Shown here in pieces: positions 56,883 to 64,000 of a DNA stretch of 64,000 nt. Origin of the DNA: Albugo candida (Eukaryota; Oomycota; Peronosporomycetes; Albuginales); NCBI GenBank assembly GCA_040437565.1, contig JBDOQK010000028.1:248001-312000 (forward strand), written 5' to 3'. The position numbers and the translations under genes are program-made. Position 1 is the stretch's first letter; every line of letters begins with the position of its first letter. Under the pieces are notes generated by a model. It did no database searches. It saw only the letters and a list, made by a program, of their open reading frames with translations, and was not told the origin of the DNA.

Positions 56883-59800
56883 TATATCCTCATCCATAGT
56901 GGGAGTCTAAGAGCTACGTTACTTGTGTTAATCTCAATCAGTATTTTGCATTTCAAATCAAAGATTGTTCGAAGCTTTGGGTAAATTATATATCACGACC
57001 ATATATTTGTATGACGCTTTAACATTTAGAGTTTTATCGTCGCATAACTGATCGGATGTAGAAAACCTTATCAGCACAAATCGAGTGTAAGGTTCTCTGA
57101 AGAAGTCTCTATTTCCACGTAATGCAAGAATAAGCGATTAATGTCCGTCGTAGTCCAAGACATTCAGATTCGCAACTGCCGCTGATCCACATGTCTTGGA
57201 AGTGAATGACAGCGATGTGAATGCTTTGCGGGAACACATTATCAAGTACACTAGTTCGGCTTACAAGTGTTGTAGATTTACGGAGCATAGGCTTCGGATG
57301 ACATTCGCTTCTTTCGTAATCTCTATGTGCTTTGCCAAATTAGAGTTTGAAACATGAACAAGCTATACAACCGTTCATTCTGATGATGATATACACTTCC
57401 CAGATTTCAGGCTTTAAGTTTAATAAATAAGAGAATTTATGGACTGGTCAGGATCTGAACGTATCTGGTTAAAGTAGCTTATGAACGCTGAACACGCTGG
57501 AACGAATGAAGAGTCACATATGTTGTAGGTTATGGACACCCATTGAGTCAAACACGCTTGTGCCTGAACGAATTCAGTTCAACACCTTGCGGATAATTCG
57601 TCTTCGGCGATCATGTAATTTCATTTTACGCCGGTATTTCCAATGGCACCGAAAATAGATCTTTTGATGACGCATGTCGCTGTGTGTTAAGGAGGGTCAC
57701 TTGAGTTCACATTTTAAACCCTTGTTGAGGTATGTGAGCGTTCAATGTGCTTTTGAGGAAAACCACACAATCAAACATTTGGTAGTAGCTCATGAGCTAT
57801 TTCAATATGGGACAACCCCATACCTTAAAATTAATCGGTTTTCAGCGTGATATGGATGCATTCGCTCATGGAGGGACTGATAGTACAACCATGACACCTA
57901 ATAATACTTTTTAACAAAAAATGTGTCTGCGAGTGCGTGCTACAGCTGACAGGGAAGACTCAACTAGCTAGCTGACGGTGCGTCGACTGGCCATGCGCCA
58001 CCATACGGATATAATGACTCCGAGCCAGCCAAGCATAGGTCCTTGCGGCGTGAAATGTGGGGGAAGGATAATAATGTGAGCCAAGCCGTGAGCAGACATC
58101 ATGCTTTTGTTAAAGAAGAATGTAATGCAGCACTATCAAAGTATGCTGAAAGATTGACTCAAGCAATCTTCTTCTGATGAGTGGTGGAACGGCTGAAAAT
58201 TGGGTGGCGTTAGCATCGGGCGAGAGACCGAGAAAGAAGTGTTGGTGGGGCAACAGAGGTTTCGAACGTTATGTGCACTCAAAGTTTTAGCCTAATTTAT
58301 TGCTTTGATATGCATGCCGTAGTATCTCAAAGCTTGTGTCTCAACATGAAATTGCGTCAACATTCATTCGGGAACTTCTGATCGATACTATCAAGAAACG
58401 TGTATTGCAAGGGCACACAGCTACGATATATTACCGGAAATGGAATCAAAATAAGAAGACGTTGATCAATTTGATGCCACGATGCTGCACTGAGATCATC
58501 AATTAGTGATAGATGGACGCACCAGTGTTAAGAATTGCTCTATTTCTCATATCTTGGCACACATCAAATGCACAATCAAGCCATTAAATCGTCATCTTTG
58601 ATGGACTTCCAGCATTATATAAAGCCGTCGTAAGAATTCCATGGATAGGATGCCAGGTCTATATATTTTTCAGGCTCCGGCAACTTCTTTTCTCGTGCAT
58701 GGTACGCTAATTGCATAACAAAGCGGAGTGGTTCGGCAAGACTTGTCCAACAATCATCTGAAACCGATCGAAATGGCACTTCTTCTGTGTTATTATGGGC
58801 AAAGAAGCGAGTGTCCGTGTAATCGTGTTACGAAGTGTAAATACGTTTCCAGCGCAGCGGCAACTCTATTGAATGCGCCTCTGCGTTAGGCGAAACATCT
58901 AGACGATAATCTGGCCTGCTTGTGTGGACGCTAGCTAATGATCACACAAGCACAATGGAAAGTAGAGGTATCTGTTTCTTTTGTGGTGAAGCAAACAAGT
59001 GACAAATTTCAAGCAGCTAGTATGGCAGATCCACAGGAAGTTGAACACAAAGCCAACTAGCCGAAGTTTGATTAAGAATATTTGCAAGAGGAAGTATCCA
59101 CTTCTTACTAACACGGGCGGACAGCATCTGACCCAGACCTGTGGCAAGACCGAGCGCTAATGGAGGCTCGATTTGGAAATTTACAAGAAAAGTGTCTGTC
59201 ACGCATTTTACGGAGCTGAAACGAAAAACTCTTTTAGCTTTTTGGTATATTCATTCCACATAAAGCAAAAACACACAGTATGCGTTGCCGTCATTCGTTG
59301 GTACTAACATAAAAACTTAGCCTTACTCCATCTGCTAAGACTTAATTGTTCCTAAAGAACTATATGAAGCCCTTTGGTGGCTCATAGACAGAAACGTCGC
59401 ATTGTTGAAATATATATAGTTCTGCGCTCATATACGATTTACTCGTTCTTTACAAATGTTCCTCTCGGTTGCAAGTTTCGAGGAAACTCTGAAAAGAGAT
59501 GTTGAACAGGTTTAGTAGTATACTTGAATTCAACATGGCTACCTTACAACGGGTAAGTTGAGCTACGGTCTAAGTTGGTGAAGCACTGCGAGCTTTCAAG
59601 AATACTATCTGCAACTTGTTAGCTGTTTCCATAGGTAGTTGATAGCTACTTCATCCATGTCAGAAGCCTTTGATTACCTGGTAGCCTGGAGTCGCGTGTA
59701 TTGCTTGATGCAACAGCAAGACGAATTTAGAATTGAGATGAGTAGAGCGGTATTCTAGTCACTCGAAAGAAGTCATCTTTCGTTCCTTCAATGCGCCCAT

Positions 59801-60073
59801 CATAGTATTTCCAGAAACTATCCAGACACAGGTATCCTAGATCAAATAACATCGCCAATTACTAGCACACTCGCTCAAAATAAAACATACAGAGATGACA
59901 TTGATGATTTTCGACGTGAACGACTTCTTTTTGATAAAATATACGGAAGAGTTGATAAGGAACACGCGGAGAGAGAAGAAGAAATGACTGAAACCATTGA
60001 ATGAAGTACTCAGACTTATCAGCGAAGAGGTGATTTTCTGAGAACACACCGTTTGCTATAGACACCTCTAAAA
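56883..60073. other. 3.2-kb gene-free stretch
   Basis: No frame above ~70 codons with any protein likeness, and no RNA gene or mobile element recognised. It ends at the left arm of a strong palindrome. Confidence 0.5.
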
Positions 60074-60274
60074 TATACTTTTAGCCCTACAGGAATGCTA
60101 GCGATGTGCTTTGCGACTATTTGTTGGAGTTACTCAATATTTTTGTTTGCGTGAAGCCGTGTCCGTCCAAAAATTCACAATACGGACAGGGCTTCACGCA
60201 AACAAAAATATTGAGTAACTCCAACAAATAGTCGCAAAGCACATCGCTAGCATTCCTGTAGGGCTAAAAGTATA
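60074..60274. repeat. 93-bp-arm near-perfect palindrome with 15-nt loop
   Basis: Bases 60074-60166 and 60182-60274 are reverse complements with one mismatch (in GAAGCCGTGTCCGT against GAAGCCCTGTCCGT). The loop is 60167-60181. Transcribed RNA would form a 93-bp hairpin. It could be a foldback-type miniature element, an inverted duplication, a hairpin small-RNA precursor, or a sequencing/assembly fold-back. It lies about 210 bp upstream of the protein kinase start. Confidence 0.9.
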
Positions 60275-60481
60275 CTAGTTTATGCGTTCCGGGACACACT
60301 TAAATTGAAGCTCATAATCTCGATTCCGTGGCTTTGACGAACACGTCGAACGGCATCACGTAGCGATCGTAACTAAATGCGTATTCCCAACGCTTTTATT
60401 CGACGTCTTAGCACATACAATTAAACATTTATGTCAATAAACAGAAGTCTGATGTTCTTGTACCAATAATGAACATCAGGA

Positions 60482-62520
60482 ATGCTCGGCTTTTATTTAC
60501 CCCCGGCACTGTACTATGAGTCTCTTGAAATGATCGCCATCAATCAACGGGACCACGTTGGTGCTCATGCAGAGCACGTGATGCATCCAGTCCGACACAA
60601 AGAACAACAGTATCCAAGAATACTTGGAAAGTATATTGTGAAGCACACGCTAGGAATTGGTCTGCAAGGTAAGGTGAAATTAGGTATCAGCATCGAAACG
60701 AACCAAATGGTTGCACTCAAAATCATCGACGCCAAAAAATGGAATCGCAAAATGTTGACGAATGTCTCCCGAGAAATTGCAGCGATGAGTCGTATCAATC
60801 ATCCCAATGTCCTTAAACTAATTGAGGTGTACGACAATCTGAGATACTGGAAAAAAAATGGCTCGTATCAAGAGGTCGTGCTTATTGTTTTAGAATTGGC
60901 AAATGGAGGAGAACTTTTCGCATATATGATGTATACTGGCGCTTTCTCGGAAAACGTAGCTCGGATCTATTTCTTACAATTGATCGATGGCCTTGATGCC
61001 TGTCACTCTAAAGGTGTATACCATCGTGACATCAAGCCTGAAAACCTCCTACTTGACGAAGATTTCCAGCTCAAAATTGCTGATTTCGGTCTGTCCAACC
61101 TAGCAGATGTATCAGCTGACGGATCTGAAAAGCTTGCAGTCAGAGAACTGTACACTCAGTGCGGTACGAAGTCATACATGAGTCCGGAAATTCTGGCAGG
61201 AGTACCCTATGATGGAGGTGCGGCAGATGTATGGTCTGCCGGGGTTGTCTTGTTCATTATGCTTGCGGCATTCCCACCTTTTCAAACAGCAACACAGCAA
61301 GATTGGTGGTATCGATCTATCGCTGCAGAACGTTACGATTCTTTTTGGAATGCTCATGCTCGACACGCAGAATTCTCGGAAGAAGCTAAACATTTACTGA
61401 GTCGAATTTTCAAAAGTGATCCCAAGATGCGAATTACTATATCAGACATCAAAGTAAGTTTATAAAATGCATTTCTGACACATCTGAGTAAAGTAAATCT
61501 GGAAACTGCAGAAACATCCTTGGTGCACCAAACCTTTCGTAATCACCCAGGCAACGTGCGCTGATTTGCTAAGGCGAAAGCATCAGGTAGAAGAAGAAAA
61601 GCGACGGGAACGAGCAGAAGAAAATCCGACCGGATCCGTCGAGCTGGAAGTAGAATCATCATCACTTGACATGCCAGGGGAAGTCGTGGGACTGGGAAAC
61701 TTCTACAAGAAGGCCACAGACGATAAAGAGTACTTTGAAACATGCAGAATGGCCACAGATCAATTGATAGAACCCAATGATACCGCTTTATCGGATACGA
61801 ATTCAGACTCGATATGTCCTGCCGACGTCCCCATGTATCCGTGCGCGAAGGTTATGTTTGGGACAGCTTTTGAGACTGCTCAAAGCGCCGAGGTTGTACA
61901 TCAGCGAATCGAAGCTGCTTTGCGAAGCTTGGCGAAAGAAGGATGGTCGGCTACCTTTGTCTGTAAAAAAGACTGCTTCAAGAGCAAAGTCATGCTCGAA
62001 ANNNNNNNNNNNNNNNNNNNNNNNNNNNNNNNNNNNNNNNNNNNNNNNNNNNNNNNNNNNNNNNNNNNNNNNNNNNNNNNNNNNNNNNNNNNNNNNNNNN
62101 NAGACTCGATATGTCCTGCCGACGTCCCCATGTATCCGTGCGCGAAGGTTATGTTTGGGACAGCTTTTGAGACTGCTCAAAGCGCCGAGGTTGTACATCA
62201 GCGAATCGAAGCTGCTTTGCGAAGCTTGGCGAAAGAAGGATGGTCGGCTACCTTTGTCTGTAAAAAAGACTGCTTCAAGAGCAAAGTCATGCTCGAAACA
62301 GAAAACGTGGAGTGCTGTGTTCGTGTGTATGCGCACCCTCATGTACGTGACTGCATTGTTTGACGCCCGAGCTTTTGACGTAAACTGAAATATGATAGAC
62401 TGCTGGTCATAGCGTTGCGGAATGTCGACGAATACGTGGTAGCTGTGCACCATTCTTGCGATTCTACCAGGCTTTGAGCGATCATTTAGCAGACTTGATG
62501 TGGACTCCTGTCACAATGAA
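60482..62520 (+). CDS. CAMK/SnRK-type Ser/Thr protein kinase with KA1/PPI-like tail
   Basis: Exon 1 is 60482-61453 and exon 2 starts at 61512. Kinase domain: LGIGLQGKVKLGI (Gly loop, with Leu-Gln in place of the usual Gly/Phe), VALKIID (ATP Lys), YHRDIKPENLLLD (catalytic Asp), KIADFGLSNL (DFG), CGTKSYMSPEIL (activation segment), then DVWSAGVVLFIML and KHPWCTKP. This places it near SNF1, Chk1 and plant CIPK kinases. A helical basic linker follows, then a C-terminal region (FGTAFETAQSAEVVHQRIEA, GWSATFVCKKDCFKSKVMLE). After the overlap gap the tail frame is unclear. A different frame reads RRIRGSCAPFLRFYQALSDH and ADLMW, which resembles the KA1/PPI end of CIPK or Chk1 kinases. The last exon limits are therefore provisional. 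Confidence 0.8.
62002..62101. other. Assembly gap flanked by identical 197-bp ends
   Basis: 100 N inside the kinase gene. Bases 61805-62001 equal 62102-62298. Confidence 0.9.
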
Positions 62521-62529
62521 TAGTATGGA

Positions 62530-63690
62530 AGAATGATATGTATGGCTCCAGAAACATCGGTAATACGTCTTTTTATTCTGTAATGGAGAGTTCTCTCGTT
62601 CATAATTGGTCGAGAAGTACCGCGCAGTTTGGTATGCTGACCCGTGATTTATCTTCATACCTGTGTTTCCCACTTGCAGGATGCCTTTCTTCAGTGCACG
62701 CTATCCAGGCAAATCTGTTGTGTTTTCATTGTTCCAGATTATGATACATGAATAATACAACGATTCTTTGTACTTACTAGTAATTTACACGATAGCATAC
62801 GAGGATACGCTTTAGTATGCCTGTCCGGAAACTTGCGTCATATAAAGTCAAGTCATACTTGATTGATTTCAACCAAACGTAATACCGCCGCAAATGCTTC
62901 ACCCTTCGATGCCAGTACATGTGGACCTTAGTCGGTCCCTTGCATCAAGGGTTTCGGCAGAAATAAGCACTTAAATGGTCATCCCTTCTTATCATACTTC
63001 TGAAATATATTCTTCTTTCAACCTTGAAAGACACAGCAAAGTTTGCATCTATTAGTGGAAGACTTACTATATTGGATAATTCCCGGTATGCAAATGTGGT
63101 TTACACGATTTCTGCTCGGTGATAGTTGTATAAAAACGTTTCACCACACGGAACTGCGGAAACTTATTCTAGGCATGCTAATCGACTTGTTGTTCGTACC
63201 GCATCGATCCCTCGAAGAATTCAATTACGATCACCAATCGACAACTCCGATGTATCTTAAAAGAGGACAGTATTCCCTACATGTCAACGCCATCAACGGG
63301 ACAAGATCGATCCGCTGATGAGTTCATGAGACACTTAGGGACGGAACTCCTTCCAGCCTGAAATTTTGAATGCATGTAACCAACACAGATATCTTGGATA
63401 TAAGCTAAATTGTGTGAGATTGTCGGGAATAGGTACCATTTATATTTTTTATCCCATCGTTATACTCATATGGTGCAAGCCAAACATGCACACTTGGATT
63501 CGCCGCCGTTATGATGCTGTTGGAGCCTACGAAACGACACCCCAACGCTAAGAAACGATTGTATGCGCTATATCTGCCTGACAAACTGATGATATGGAAG
63601 TAACGTCAGCGGATAGTGTCCCTTAAGGCTGTACTTTATCTGGAAGTGATTGCTGCAACGCAGATCACGGTACTGATGTGTGTGTACATT
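62530..63690. other. Downstream stretch, no supportable gene
   Basis: Short frames only. The plus-strand frame 63043-63318 (91 codons) has no recognised domain and cannot be called with confidence. Confidence 0.4.
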
Positions 63691-63790
63691 NNNNNNNNNN
63701 NNNNNNNNNNNNNNNNNNNNNNNNNNNNNNNNNNNNNNNNNNNNNNNNNNNNNNNNNNNNNNNNNNNNNNNNNNNNNNNNNNNNNNNNNN
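63691..63790. other. Assembly gap flanked by identical ends (>=210 bp visible)
   Basis: 100 N. Bases 63791-64000 equal 63276-63485. The overlap probably continues beyond the window, up to about 415 bp. Confidence 0.88.
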
Positions 63791-64000
63791 CCTACATGTC
63801 AACGCCATCAACGGGACAAGATCGATCCGCTGATGAGTTCATGAGACACTTAGGGACGGAACTCCTTCCAGCCTGAAATTTTGAATGCATGTAACCAACA
63901 CAGATATCTTGGATATAAGCTAAATTGTGTGAGATTGTCGGGAATAGGTACCATTTATATTTTTTATCCCATCGTTATACTCATATGGTGCAAGCCAAAC

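Overview
This is nuclear DNA of a eukaryote with short introns. Most introns I could place are about 50-60 nt, with GT..AG ends, and they interrupt recognisable eukaryotic proteins. Several things point to an oomycete or related stramenopile: an ankyrin-FYVE-TPR protein, an EH-PX-BAR sorting nexin, a SHAQKYF-type Myb factor, a fused two-module cyclic-nucleotide-type K+ channel, and an intact IFT172, which means the organism makes a flagellum. The very tight gene packing and moderate GC content would fit a compact oomycete such as a white rust (Albugo). That genus-level guess is inference only.

Region 1-36.6 kb is gene-dense, with intergenic gaps often under 150 bp. In order it holds: the N-terminus of a mitochondrial protein (-), complex I assembly factor NDUFAF5 (-), an EH-PX-BAR sorting nexin (+), an AFG2/SPATA5-type double AAA+ ATPase (+), an Mpv17/PMP22 membrane protein (+), adenosine kinase (+), a SHAQKYF Myb factor (-), a small unknown protein (-), IFT172 (+), two head-to-head MBOAT lysophospholipid acyltransferases (- and +), a PX protein (-), an ER J-protein with a thioredoxin-like tail (-), an R3H/DEAH-box helicase (+), a tandem voltage/cNMP-type K+ channel (+), ribosomal protein eL24 (+), the ANK-FYVE-TPR protein (+) and a membrane-anchored cyclophilin (+).

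Region 36.6-54.1 kb is gene-poor and repeat-bearing. It contains a decayed minus-strand gene (about 37.35-38.33 kb) and a large inverted repeat (39157-40103 against 43211-44230) carrying a coiled-coil gene and a cluster of small hairpins. It also has short tandem repeats, a duplicated gene fragment, a decayed DDE-type DNA transposon (about 47.7-49.8 kb) and one small two-exon candidate gene (50.7-51.25 kb). Region 54.1-64 kb has a WD40-like protein, about 3.2 kb of apparently empty sequence, a near-perfect 93-bp-arm palindrome, and a CAMK/SnRK-type protein kinase.

Twelve 100-nt runs of N are scaffold gaps. Nine are flanked on both sides by the same sequence (34-403 bp; at least 210 bp visible at the last one). 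The contig ends really overlap and were not merged, so five genes look interrupted or internally duplicated when they are probably whole. The genes share no pathway. Common themes are endosomal phosphoinositide/membrane trafficking (EH-PX-BAR, PX, FYVE), phospholipid remodelling (two MBOATs), mitochondrial function (NDUFAF5, Mpv17-like) and ciliary transport (IFT172).
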